Shown piece after piece: positions 23,021-29,367 of a stretch of 29,367 nt of DNA. The DNA is from Gaiellasilicea sp037721555. GTDB lineage: Bacteria; Actinomycetota; Thermoleophilia; Gaiellales; Gaiellaceae. The stretch is taken from contig JBBJOI010000035.1 in assembly GCA_037721555.1 (NCBI GenBank), positions 1-29,367 of the forward strand, given 5' to 3'. Below the pieces are notes generated by a model, which ran no database searches, had not been told where the DNA came from, and worked only from the letters and a program-made list of their open reading frames with translations. Position 1 is the stretch's first letter. Each line of letters opens with the position of its first letter. Made by a program: the position numbers and the translations under genes.

Positions 23021-23042
23021 ACCTAGCAATGTTAGGTATGAG
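23016..23042. promoter_or_regulatory. PadR operator (10-bp inverted repeat)
   Basis: CTCATACCTA (23016-23025) and TAGGTATGAG (23033-23042) are perfect complements around a 7-bp spacer. The site covers the padR start and -10 and reaches the expected -35 position of hgd. It resembles known PadR operators, which carry inverted TACCTA-like or ATGT-type half-sites. Confidence 0.75.
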
Positions 23043-23057
23043 CGACGGGACTGTCAA
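23029..23057 (-). promoter_or_regulatory. padR promoter, TTGACA-17-TAACAT
   Basis: On the minus strand TTGACA (23057-23052) is followed by 17 bp and TAACAT (23034-23029); the ATG is 8 nt further, so the transcript is probably leaderless. The -10 lies within the palindrome. Confidence 0.7.
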
Positions 23058-23058
23058 G

Positions 23059-23064
23059 TATTCT
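23059..23064 (+). promoter_or_regulatory. hgd leaderless -10 box TATTCT
   Basis: TATTCT, a 6-nt spacer, then ATG 23071. The expected -35 region (about 23036-23041, GTATGA) is poor and lies in the PadR palindrome. Confidence 0.6.
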
Positions 23065-23070
23065 CCGGCC

Positions 23071-24264
23071 ATGCCGTTCTATCAACGTCTCGGCGATGTC
23101 CCGCGCAAGCGGCACATCCAGTTCCGCGACAACGGCACGCTGATCACCGAGGAGGTGATGGGGCTCGAGGGGTTCACCGGGAACGAGTCGATCCTGTACC
23201 ACCTCCACTCGCCCTGCCGCGTCAAGGAGATCGGCGACTTCGAGCCGATCGAGCGCGAGGAGTGGGTGCCGGACACTCACCAGCACCGGCTGATGAACAC
23301 GAAGGGGGTCGAGGCGGAGGGCGACGAGATCAGCGGCCGGCGCCTCTTGATGTGGAACGGGGACGTCGAGATCTCGATCTGTCGACCGGCCGAGTCGATG
23401 GAGACCTTCTACCGGAACGGCGAGCGGGACGAGGTCGTCTTCGTCCACGAGGGCTCGGGGACGCTCTCGACGATCTTCGGCGATTTGCCGTACAAGGACG
23501 GCGACTACGTCGTCATCCCCCGCGGAACGACCTACAGGTTCGCGGCAGAGGGTCCCCAGCGCCACCTCGTCTTCGAGACCCCAGGTCTGATCGAGATCCC
23601 GCGCCGCTACCGGAACCAGTACGGCCAGATCCTCGAGGGCGCGCCTTACTACCACCGCGACATCCACCCACCGGCGCTCTTGAACACGCACCGCGAGCGC
23701 GGAGACTTCCCGGTCAAGGTGCGCGTCCGCGACGGCTACCAGACCTACGTTCACGACTTCCATCCGTTCGACGTCGTCGGCTGGGACGGCTACCTGTATC
23801 CGTGGACGTTCTCGATTCACGACTTCGAGCCGATCACGGGCAGGATCCACCAGCCGCCGCCGTCGCACCAGACCTTCGCTGGGCAGAACTTCGTCATCTG
23901 CTCGTTCTGCCCGCGCAAGCTCGACTTCGACCCGCTCGCCGTCCCGATCCCCTACCACCACTCGAACCTGCAGTCGGAGGAGATGATCTATTACGTCTCC
24001 GGCAACTTCGGCTCGCGCAAGGGCGTCGACGTCGGCTCGATCACGCTGCACCCGTCGGGGTTGCCGCACGGCCCGCAACCTGGTCTCGCGGAGCGCTCGA
24101 TCGGCATGCACGAGACGGGCGAGCTCGCGGTGATGTGCGACACGTTCCATCCGCTCCGGCTCACGACGCTCGCCCGTGACCTCGATGACGGCAAGTACGC
24201 CCTCTCCTGGTACGAGACCGGCGACGGGGCCCCGTCGGACGCGGGTCTGACCTCGCACCTCTAG
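23071..24264 (+). CDS. hmgA: Homogentisate 1,2-dioxygenase
   Basis: A non-heme Fe(II) dioxygenase of 397 residues that opens the ring of homogentisate to maleylacetoacetate, the step after hpd. The iron ligands lie in the C-terminal cupin: His296/His297 and Glu303/Glu304 in PYHHSNLQSEEMIYY, and His333 in SGLPHGPQPG. GRIHQPPPSHQTFAGQNFVI near 258-277 carries the conserved catalytic histidine. It is shorter than the human enzyme, as in the prokaryotic cupin subfamily. ATG 23071 gives the usual MPFY start and matches the -10 spacing; an ATG at 23038 would overlap the operator. The HAD gene starts one base after its stop. Confidence 0.93.
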   Translation: MPFYQRLGDVPRKRHIQFRDNGTLITEEVMGLEGFTGNESILYHLHSPCRVKEIGDFEPIEREEWVPDTHQHRLMNTKGVEAEGDEISGRRLLMWNGDVEISICRPAESMETFYRNGERDEVVFVHEGSGTLSTIFGDLPYKDGDYVVIPRGTTYRFAAEGPQRHLVFETPGLIEIPRRYRNQYGQILEGAPYYHRDIHPPALLNTHRERGDFPVKVRVRDGYQTYVHDFHPFDVVGWDGYLYPWTFSIHDFEPITGRIHQPPPSHQTFAGQNFVICSFCPRKLDFDPLAVPIPYHHSNLQSEEMIYYVSGNFGSRKGVDVGSITLHPSGLPHGPQPGLAERSIGMHETGELAVMCDTFHPLRLTTLARDLDDGKYALSWYETGDGAPSDAGLTSHL

Positions 24265-24265
24265 C

Positions 24266-24892
24266 TTGAGGCTCGTCGTCGACTGGGACGGGACGGTCAC
24301 CGTCCGAGACTCGCTCGTGCAGGTGATCGAGCGCTTCGGCGACCCTGAGCTCCTGCGCGCGCTCGAGCCGCGGGTCGGCGTCGACCTGACGCTGCACGAG
24401 GAGATCGCGCTCGAGTTCGAGCAGGTGACTGCGCCGCTCGAGGAGGTGGTCGCGTGGGTGCTCGAGCACGTCGAGGTGCGTCCAGGGCTGAGCGAGCTGG
24501 CCGCGCAACACGCGCCGGTCGTGATCTCGGCCGGCTTCTGCGAGCTGATCGAGCCGGTGCTGGCGCGCGAGGGCGTCTCGCTGGAGGTGCTTGCAAACCG
24601 CGTGGAGGCTCGTGGGGAGGGCTGGCACGTGCGGTTCCGCGACGAGGCGGCGTGCGCTTCCTGCGGCGAGGCGTGCAAGCGTGGCGGTCTCGCCGGGGAT
24701 CCGTACGTCTACGTCGGGGACGGCTACTCCGACCGGTGTGCGGCCCTTGCCGCCGAGCGTGTCTTCGCCCGCGACGGGCTCGCCCGCTACCTCGACGAGC
24801 AGGGCGTTCGGTACGAGCCGTTCCGAGACCTGCTGGACGTGACCGAAGCGCTACGCCGGCAGGAGCTCGAGGAAGTCGTCGACCGGCGGTAG
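24266..24892 (+). CDS. HAD-superfamily phosphatase (MtnX/SerB-like)
   Basis: A 208-residue HAD hydrolase. The nucleophile motif is Asp6-Trp-Asp8-Gly-Thr (VVDWDGT), motif II is VISAG near 87, and motif IV is VGDGYSD with Asp152 and Asp156. A cysteine cluster, Cys130, Cys133 and Cys137 (CASCGEACKR), is typical of the MtnX-like branch and may bind metal. Substrate unknown; relatives dephosphorylate a methionine-salvage intermediate or small phosphoesters. TTG 24266 follows the hgd stop by one base (TAGCTTG), so the two are coupled, though a link with tyrosine breakdown is unclear. It overlaps the convergent glycosyltransferase pseudogene by 42 bp. Confidence 0.82.
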   Translation: MRLVVDWDGTVTVRDSLVQVIERFGDPELLRALEPRVGVDLTLHEEIALEFEQVTAPLEEVVAWVLEHVEVRPGLSELAAQHAPVVISAGFCELIEPVLAREGVSLEVLANRVEARGEGWHVRFRDEAACASCGEACKRGGLAGDPYVYVGDGYSDRCAALAAERVFARDGLARYLDEQGVRYEPFRDLLDVTEALRRQELEEVVDRR

Positions 24893-25248
24893 CTCGCGCA
24901 TCTCGTCCGCGATCCGCCGGGCGGAGAGGCGGTACGAGTCCTGCTCGAGCACCCTCTCGAGGGCTCGACGGATCCCCATCAGCGGCGCGACGACGCCGGC
25001 GCCGGCGACAGCGACGCGGACGCCGTTGGCGGGTTGGTCGCCGAAGAGAGGCACGGTGATCTGAGGAAGACCGGCCGCGAGCGCGCTCAGCGTCGTGCCC
25101 GCGCCACCGTGTCCGATCACGGCAGAGGCTTGGGCCAGAACGTCGGGCTCGTCGACCCAGCTCTCGACGTGGACGTTGGCGGGCACGTCGCCCAGCGCGA
25201 GGTCGTGACCGGCCCAGCTCCCTGCGTGGACGCGAAGAGGATGCGCGC
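24851..25248 (-). pseudogene. GT1-family glycosyltransferase, dead and internally deleted
   Basis: The last 110 or so codons encode the C-terminal nucleotide-sugar-binding half of a UGT-like enzyme: VPANVHVESWVDEPDVLAQA, then SAVIGHGGAGTTLSALAAGL and FGDQPANGVRVAVAGAGVV. The N-terminus survives only as RILFASTQGAG, the first strand and glycine loop of this fold, in another frame just before it. About 250-300 residues between are missing, with the junction near 25212. The codon before Arg is GCG at 25248, where relatives have a start (GTG or ATG), and it lies exactly 6 nt after an intact TAGGCT box. So the start, the frame and the middle are all lost. Confidence 0.75.
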
Positions 25249-25254
25249 GGGCCG

Positions 25255-25260
25255 AGCCTA
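25255..25260 (-). promoter_or_regulatory. Orphaned leaderless -10 box TAGGCT
   Basis: TAGGCT on the minus strand, then 6 nt, then GCG at 25248. The spacing is that of the other leaderless promoters here, but the start codon is mutated. Confidence 0.5.
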
Positions 25261-25295
25261 CTCCCCACATCTTCCCCCAAAGAAGCGTGCGGTGG

Positions 25296-26330
25296 CTACG
25301 CGAGCCCGGCCTCCCGCAGCGGCCGCCTGCCCCAGGCGAAGCGGTCGCGGTACCACCCGTCCAGGGGGTGCAGCGTGGTGCCGTACCGGGAGGAGTGGGC
25401 GAACCAGCCGCCGCCGAGGTAGACGCCTGCGTGCCCGACCTGCGACGGGGGCGAGCTGGCGCCGCGGTCACCCTGGAAGATCACGTCGCCCGGCTGGAGG
25501 CTCGAAAGCCGTCGGATCCGCTTCGCAGGCCCGACCTCCCCGGCCAGCTCATAGGTGGAGCGGCCGCGAAGAACCGTCGCGAGCGCGGACGCGCCTTCGT
25601 AGGGCTCGAGCTTGAAGACGCGCCAGATGTAGCCCGAGCAGTCGAAACCGGCCGGCACCGGTCGGCCCAGCGGCTGCTGTGGGAGCTCGGAGGTGCCGCC
25701 CCACACGTAGGGGTAGCCGATGAAGGAGACGGCTCGCCGCAGGATCCGGCCCTGCCACTCCGTGAGCACCGGGAGGGTGAACGCGGCCGTCTGCTCCCGC
25801 ACCTTCGCCGTGTCCCAGTCGGAGAGCTGCAGCAGGCGGGCAAGGGAGTAGGCGGCTTCTGCCCGTGTGGCCGGATCGTGCAGTCCGAGCTCGAGCTCGT
25901 CGCTCTCCGCCGGGTGGTTGTAGCGCAGGCCGAGGAGCCGGGCAACCGTCTCGGTTCCTGCGCCCACCTTGGGCGCGAGGCCGGCAGTTCGAAGCTGTGC
26001 GGTGATCGCGCGCGCCGAGTCGCCGAGGTCGAGGAAGCTCACGAGGGCGCCGTTGAGCTCACGGATCGTGACGGGCGCGTCAGGAAAGCCGAGGGCGAAG
26101 CGGTACGGCCTGGCTCGCGGACGTCGCAGCTCGAGGACCGGGAAGACCTCCGCGAGAGCCGAACGCGTCAGCTGCTCGTCTGGCTCGAAGCCGGCGACGC
26201 TCGGAGCGAGCAACCCCGCAGCGGTCACCTGGTCGATCTGCGGTTGAGCCCACGAGCGCTTGGCGGCCTGTGCGGTGGCGGGTAGGAGAGCGGCCGTGAG
26301 CACGGCTGCAGCCACGACGAGAGCGCGCAT
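25296..26330 (-). CDS. Secreted NlpC/P60 peptidoglycan endopeptidase with SLH-like region
   Basis: A 344-residue exported cell-wall hydrolase. ATG 26330 begins a signal peptide (RALVVAAAVLTAALLPATAQ). Residues 24-185 resemble S-layer-homology-type modules (WAQPQIDQVTAAGLLAP; RSALAEVFPVLEL; TRAEAAYSLARLLQL), used for wall attachment. The NlpC/P60 domain follows: Cys231 in FDCSGYIW, His300 in QVGHAGVYLGG and a third polar residue, His312, in WFAHSSR; YPYVWGGTS is also typical. It should cleave peptide cross-bridges. A longer reading to 26483 lacks a reason. It ends 48 bp from the dead glycosyltransferase. Confidence 0.88.
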   Translation of the reverse strand: MRALVVAAAVLTAALLPATAQAAKRSWAQPQIDQVTAAGLLAPSVAGFEPDEQLTRSALAEVFPVLELRRPRARPYRFALGFPDAPVTIRELNGALVSFLDLGDSARAITAQLRTAGLAPKVGAGTETVARLLGLRYNHPAESDELELGLHDPATRAEAAYSLARLLQLSDWDTAKVREQTAAFTLPVLTEWQGRILRRAVSFIGYPYVWGGTSELPQQPLGRPVPAGFDCSGYIWRVFKLEPYEGASALATVLRGRSTYELAGEVGPAKRIRRLSSLQPGDVIFQGDRGASSPPSQVGHAGVYLGGGWFAHSSRYGTTLHPLDGWYRDRFAWGRRPLREAGLA

Positions 26331-26552
26331 ACAGCCTCTATCGGCGGCGATCACTCCGAGCTTGAGGGAGTTTGAACCCGGATCAGACTGAACCCTTGTG
26401 TCGCCGGAACGGCTTCGGCGGCACCCTGCAGCGTTCTCGGTCGCGCCCAGATGTCTCATCTGGGCGCTCCCTGCGTCCCGCATCGCACGCGCCCAGACCG
26501 CGCCGCCGAGGAAGCGTCACCCCATTCGGGTTCTTCGGCAGGCTCTGTACCG
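26331..26552. other. Divergent intergenic region, 222 bp
   Basis: Between the NlpC/P60 and AlkA-like genes. It contains a strong hairpin (26443-26467) and a second copy of GCGCCCAGA downstream, but no gene or consensus promoter that I can support. Confidence 0.5.
26443..26467. repeat. Perfect 10-bp inverted repeat
   Basis: GCGCCCAGAT and ATCTGGGCGC enclose the loop GTCTC. No T tract follows. It may be an operator, attenuator or mRNA structure for the downstream glycosylase gene. Confidence 0.6.
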
Positions 26553-27377
26553 ATGCTGCTGTCCGTGCCCGAGCCGTACGACTTCGTGCTCTCGACCGCG
26601 CGCTTCCGCATCTTCGGCCTCGATCCAGCCACACTCTGGCATGTCTCCGATGGTTGCGGTGGGCTCCACCGCGTCGTCGACGGCAGAGAGGTGCGGATCG
26701 AGGCGGCGCCGGGTGGCGTCACGGTCGAGCCCTGCGACGAGGCGATCGCGACCGAGATCGCCACGCTCCTCGGGCTTCGCTTCGACCTCGCCGGCTTCGC
26801 CACGTGGAGCCGCGGCGAGCCGGTGCTCGACCGCCTCGAGCGAGCGCTCGCAGGGTTCCGTCCACCGCTCGCGCCACACGCATTCGAGGCGCTCGTCACG
26901 TCGATCACCGCTCAGCAAGTCTCGCTCCAGTCCGCGTTCGCGATCCGGGGCCGGTTCGTGGAACGCTTCGGCGTCCGCTGCGAGCGCGCCTACGCGTTTC
27001 CGACGCCGGAGCAGGTCGCCGCCTCGCACGAGGACGAGCTCTTCGCCCTCGGCTTCTCGCGCCGGAAGGCGGAGTACGTGCTCGGGCTGGCACGCGCGCC
27101 GGTCGACTACGACGAGCTCGATCGCAGGCCGAACGTGGAGATTGCCGAGCAGCTCACCTCGATCCGCGGCCTGGGCGAGTGGACTGCGGATTGGTACCTC
27201 GCTCGCCACCTCGGCCGGCCGCACGCGTGGCCGGCCGGTGACCTTGCTCTGCGGAAGGCGGTGCGGATTTTCTATGGTCCGGTCGAGGACGTCCGAGGCT
27301 TCGGAGCCACCCTGCACCCTTTCCAGAACCTGTCCGCTCATTATCTGCTGGCCGGCCTCCGGCTCCCGCCGCAGTGA
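26553..27377 (+). CDS. DNA-3-methyladenine glycosylase (AlkA-like, HhH-GPD)
   Basis: A 274-residue base-excision repair enzyme that removes alkylated bases. The HhH-GPD fold spans about 105-260: LVTSITAQQVSLQSA near 114-128, the helix-hairpin-helix LTSIRGLGEWTADWYL near 201-216, and the catalytic Asp230 in WPAGDLALRKAV. The N-terminal 100 residues match the AlkA N-domain (PYDFVLSTARF). ATG 26553 gives this start directly; no strong ribosome-binding site or leaderless box is seen. First gene of a four-gene operon joined by GTGA overlaps. Confidence 0.9.
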   Translation: MLLSVPEPYDFVLSTARFRIFGLDPATLWHVSDGCGGLHRVVDGREVRIEAAPGGVTVEPCDEAIATEIATLLGLRFDLAGFATWSRGEPVLDRLERALAGFRPPLAPHAFEALVTSITAQQVSLQSAFAIRGRFVERFGVRCERAYAFPTPEQVAASHEDELFALGFSRRKAEYVLGLARAPVDYDELDRRPNVEIAEQLTSIRGLGEWTADWYLARHLGRPHAWPAGDLALRKAVRIFYGPVEDVRGFGATLHPFQNLSAHYLLAGLRLPPQ

Positions 27378-28366
27378 GCGTCCGTCACGCCACCGACGAC
27401 GACCGCCCTGAGCTGCAGCGACTCTGGGAGCTGTGGCAGTCCGAGACGGACGACCTGCCGCCGTGGGCCGACGGGAGCTGGGAGGCAAACGAGCCGGAGC
27501 TCGCACGGGCTCTCGACGCAAACGCGCTCTTCGTCGCCGAGGAGGCGACTGGACTCGTCGGGTTCGTCTCGTCCTGGCTCGAAGATCACGTGGCGCGGAT
27601 CGGCGACCTCTACGTGACGAAGGCCGCTCGGGAGACCGGTGTGGGCCGCGAGCTCCTGGACGCGGTCGTCGAGAATCTTCGCGCGCGAGGCGCCAGTCAC
27701 CTCCGGCTGAACGCGCACCAGGACGCCCTGAGCTTCTACGAGCGCTTCGGCTTCCGTGAGGAGTCGCGCAACCTCGTGCTCGACCTCGAGGTGCGGGGCG
27801 TCGGACCGGGCCGCTCCTTCGGGTCGATTCACGTGCAAACGGACGACGCCGGCCCCGTCGAGCGGGCGGTGCGCCAGTTCGTGCCGAGGCTCCCCGGCCG
27901 CTCGCTCGGCAGCCTCGTCTCGAGCGCCCGGAACGGCTGGATCGCTGTCTACGACGACGTCTGCGACCGCGATCCGTCGATGCTCCGCCGCCTGGCGACG
28001 GAGCTCTCCGAGCGGATGGGCGCGGTCGTCATCTCGCTCGGCGTCGAGCACGACGAGGTCGTCCGCTTCGTCCTCCTGGAGGCGGGCCGCGTCGTCGACG
28101 AGTACCTGTCGGTGCCCGAGCACTACGGGCCGCTGCCGCCTGGAGACGTGATCGCGCTGGCGGCGAACCCGCGGGTCGTCAGCCGGTTGACCGGCGCCGA
28201 GCCGGGCGCCGTGCGATCCGTCGCGCGCACCGCCACTGCTCCCCATGCCCTGCCGCCGGCGCGCGAGTTGCTCGGCGAGATCGCGGGGGTGATCGGGGTT
28301 GAAGGGTGGGAGCACGGCTGGTCTGACGCGCCGGAACTCGAAGGGGCGGTGCGAGTCGAGCGGTGA
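27374..28366 (+). CDS. GNAT acetyltransferase with a C-terminal extension
   Basis: A 330-residue protein. Residues 1-145 form a GNAT N-acetyltransferase: SVRHATDDDRPELQRLWELW at the start, DLYVTKAARETGVGRELLDA as the acetyl-CoA loop (variant of RxxGxG/A) and ALSFYERFGFREESRNLVLD as the last strands. The remaining 185 residues form another domain (DEVVRFVLLEAGRVVDEYLS, then PPGDVIALAANPRVVSRLTG) that I do not recognise. Two-part proteins of this kind suggest a substrate-binding partner domain. GTG 27374 overlaps the glycosylase stop. Substrate unknown. Confidence 0.82.
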   Translation: MSVRHATDDDRPELQRLWELWQSETDDLPPWADGSWEANEPELARALDANALFVAEEATGLVGFVSSWLEDHVARIGDLYVTKAARETGVGRELLDAVVENLRARGASHLRLNAHQDALSFYERFGFREESRNLVLDLEVRGVGPGRSFGSIHVQTDDAGPVERAVRQFVPRLPGRSLGSLVSSARNGWIAVYDDVCDRDPSMLRRLATELSERMGAVVISLGVEHDEVVRFVLLEAGRVVDEYLSVPEHYGPLPPGDVIALAANPRVVSRLTGAEPGAVRSVARTATAPHALPPARELLGEIAGVIGVEGWEHGWSDAPELEGAVRVER

Positions 28367-28953
28367 GGCCGACCCTCTACGACGCCGCACGCTGCCCCTA
28401 CTGCGCCCGCGTGCGCATCGTGCTCGCGGAGAAGGGCATCGAGCCCGAGACGGTTCAGGTCGATCTCTCCGACCGGCCCGCGTGGCTGTACGCGAAGAAC
28501 CCAGGCGGCAAAGGCAGGGTGCCGGTCTGGGAGGAGGGGGACTGGATCTTGCCCGAGTCGGCCGTCATCTGCGAGTACCTGGAGGAGATTCATCCCGACC
28601 CGCCGCTCTGGCCTGCCCACGCGGGAGCCCGGGCCGCCGCCCGCCTCCTTGTCTTTCGCTTCCAGGACTTCTCCGACCCGTACTACGCCCTGCGACGTGA
28701 GGAGCCGGGTGCGTCGGAGCTACTTGGCTTCCAGCTTGCGCGGCTCGACGCGCTGCTCGCGCGGCTGCCGTTCCTGACCGCAGCGGCGTTCGGTCTCGCC
28801 GACGTCGCGTATCTGCCGTGGATCCTGCGGGCCCGTGACCTGCTCGGGCTCGCTCTCGGGCAGTGGCCGTCGCTCGCCGCCTGGGTGGAGCGGATGTCCG
28901 AGCGCCCATCGGTGGCGGTCGAGCTCCAGACCCTGGCGACGCTGGCCCGGTGA
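28363..28953 (+). CDS. Glutathione S-transferase-like protein
   Basis: A 196-residue protein with a thioredoxin-like N-domain and a helical C-domain. Cys11-Pro-Tyr-Cys14 (RCPYCARVRI) is a glutaredoxin-type active site; VPVWEEGDWILPESAVICEY supplies the cis-Pro and Ser that bind the thiol in the family. The C-domain is shorter than in typical 210-220-residue enzymes. Actinobacteria use mycothiol, so glutathione may not be its partner. GTG 28363 overlaps the upstream stop, and its stop overlaps the sulfurtransferase start. Confidence 0.87.
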   Translation: MRPTLYDAARCPYCARVRIVLAEKGIEPETVQVDLSDRPAWLYAKNPGGKGRVPVWEEGDWILPESAVICEYLEEIHPDPPLWPAHAGARAAARLLVFRFQDFSDPYYALRREEPGASELLGFQLARLDALLARLPFLTAAAFGLADVAYLPWILRARDLLGLALGQWPSLAAWVERMSERPSVAVELQTLATLAR

Positions 28954-29318
28954 GCGGGCTGGACGACATCGGCCGCGCGGAGCTCGCCGGCCGGCTGGAC
29001 GACGAGACGCTCACGATCCTCGACGTGCGCACCCGCGGTGAGTACTCGGGTGAGGCCGGAGCGCCCTGCGACCCTCGCCAGGGGCACATCCCCGGGGCCA
29101 GGCACCTCGAACTGCAGGACCTCGTGGCGTTGGGGCCGGACGAGCTCCGCCGCCGGCTCGGCCTGCCGGAGGGAGCGGAGGTCGCCGCGTACTGTCATTC
29201 AGGCTCGCGCTCGGCGATGGCGGTGCAGCTCCTGTGGGCAGCGGGCTACAGAGGGAGGAACTACGTCGGCTCGTGGCACGACTGGTCGCGCTACGAGCTG
29301 CCGCAGGCGGAGACCTAG
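28950..29318 (+). CDS. Single-domain rhodanese (sulfurtransferase)
   Basis: A 122-residue rhodanese-fold protein that moves sulfane sulfur to a thiophilic acceptor. LTILDVRTRGEYSGE near 21-35 is the first signature, GHIPGARHLELQDL the second, and Cys82 in AAYCHSGSRSA is the active-site cysteine. The C-terminal YVGSWHDWSRYELP resembles thiosulfate sulfurtransferases. GTG 28950 overlaps the stop of the GST-like gene, the last of three GTGA junctions in this operon. Confidence 0.92.
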   Translation: MSGLDDIGRAELAGRLDDETLTILDVRTRGEYSGEAGAPCDPRQGHIPGARHLELQDLVALGPDELRRRLGLPEGAEVAAYCHSGSRSAMAVQLLWAAGYRGRNYVGSWHDWSRYELPQAET

Positions 29319-29322
29319 AGCG

Positions 29323-29367
29323 CTAGACCGTTTCGAGGAAGCGGCCGCAGAGGGCGCGGCCCAGGTC
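29323..29367 (-). CDS. Possible 3' end of a gene running off the window
   Basis: The minus strand is open from the edge and ends in GRALCGRFLETV then TAG at 29323. It is too short to identify; it may be chance. Confidence 0.25.
   Translation of the reverse strand, partial: DLGRALCGRFLETV

Noticed and set aside
22159..23029. A complete PadR plus membrane-protein operon
   Set aside because: The second gene needs at least one indel correction, so it is listed as a pseudogene.
1..29367. tRNA, rRNA, CRISPR arrays, transposases or phage genes
   Set aside because: None of their signatures was seen on either strand.

Overview
The window is GC-rich (about 70% in most gene bodies by eye), with GTG/TTG starts, four-base GTGA gene overlaps and many leaderless-looking promoters. 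These, with a DUF6458 membrane protein, a FabL-type enoyl reductase and MoxR/DUF58/VWA genes, suggest an actinobacterium, plausibly class Thermoleophilia. The lineage is inference. No rRNA, tRNA, CRISPR array or transposase was seen.

Layout. 0.1-2.3 kb: a membrane-anchored coiled-coil protein and two unrecognised genes. 2.3-2.5 kb: a pair of 42-bp hairpin repeats running up to the start of proline dehydrogenase. 3.5-5.8 kb: DUF6458 protein, fabL with a small partner, and an EamA transporter. 5.8-9.8 kb: 4-hydroxyphenylpyruvate dioxygenase, a DUF2071 protein, a VapBC-like pair with a frameshifted toxin, and a cation-diffusion-facilitator with three C-terminal repeats. 9.9-10.9 kb: a DmpA/NylC-type peptidase. 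10.9-20.3 kb: an ECF sigma factor with a probable membrane anti-sigma, then a long same-strand run of moxR, DUF58, BatD-like lipoprotein and two VWA genes, interspersed with secreted proteins, several of them broken. 20.3-21.2 kb: a lower-GC patch with a secreted four-cysteine protein and a 50-residue, eight-cysteine peptide. 21.2-24.9 kb: fumarylacetoacetase, PadR regulator, homogentisate dioxygenase and a HAD phosphatase. 24.9-26.3 kb: a dead glycosyltransferase and an NlpC/P60 hydrolase. 26.5-29.3 kb: a tightly overlapped operon of AlkA-like glycosylase, GNAT protein, glutathione S-transferase-like protein and sulfurtransferase.

How they work together. hpd, hgd and the FAH gene encode the homogentisate route of tyrosine breakdown, but hpd lies about 15 kb from the other two. 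PadR probably represses itself and hgd through a 27-bp palindrome between them. The ECF sigma, the anti-sigma and at least four other ORFs share a secreted domain that begins with a D-(R/H)-T-x-x-C motif and has four ordered cysteines; this suggests one envelope-related system built around the MoxR/VWA operon.

Two themes recur. First, TAnnnT boxes stand 6-7 nt before start codons, often overlapping the stop codon of the preceding gene. Second, non-core genes are repeatedly broken (frameshifts, a lost start codon, deletions) while metabolic genes are intact. Coordinates, motifs and repeats were read by eye; family names rest on motif recognition, not on searches.
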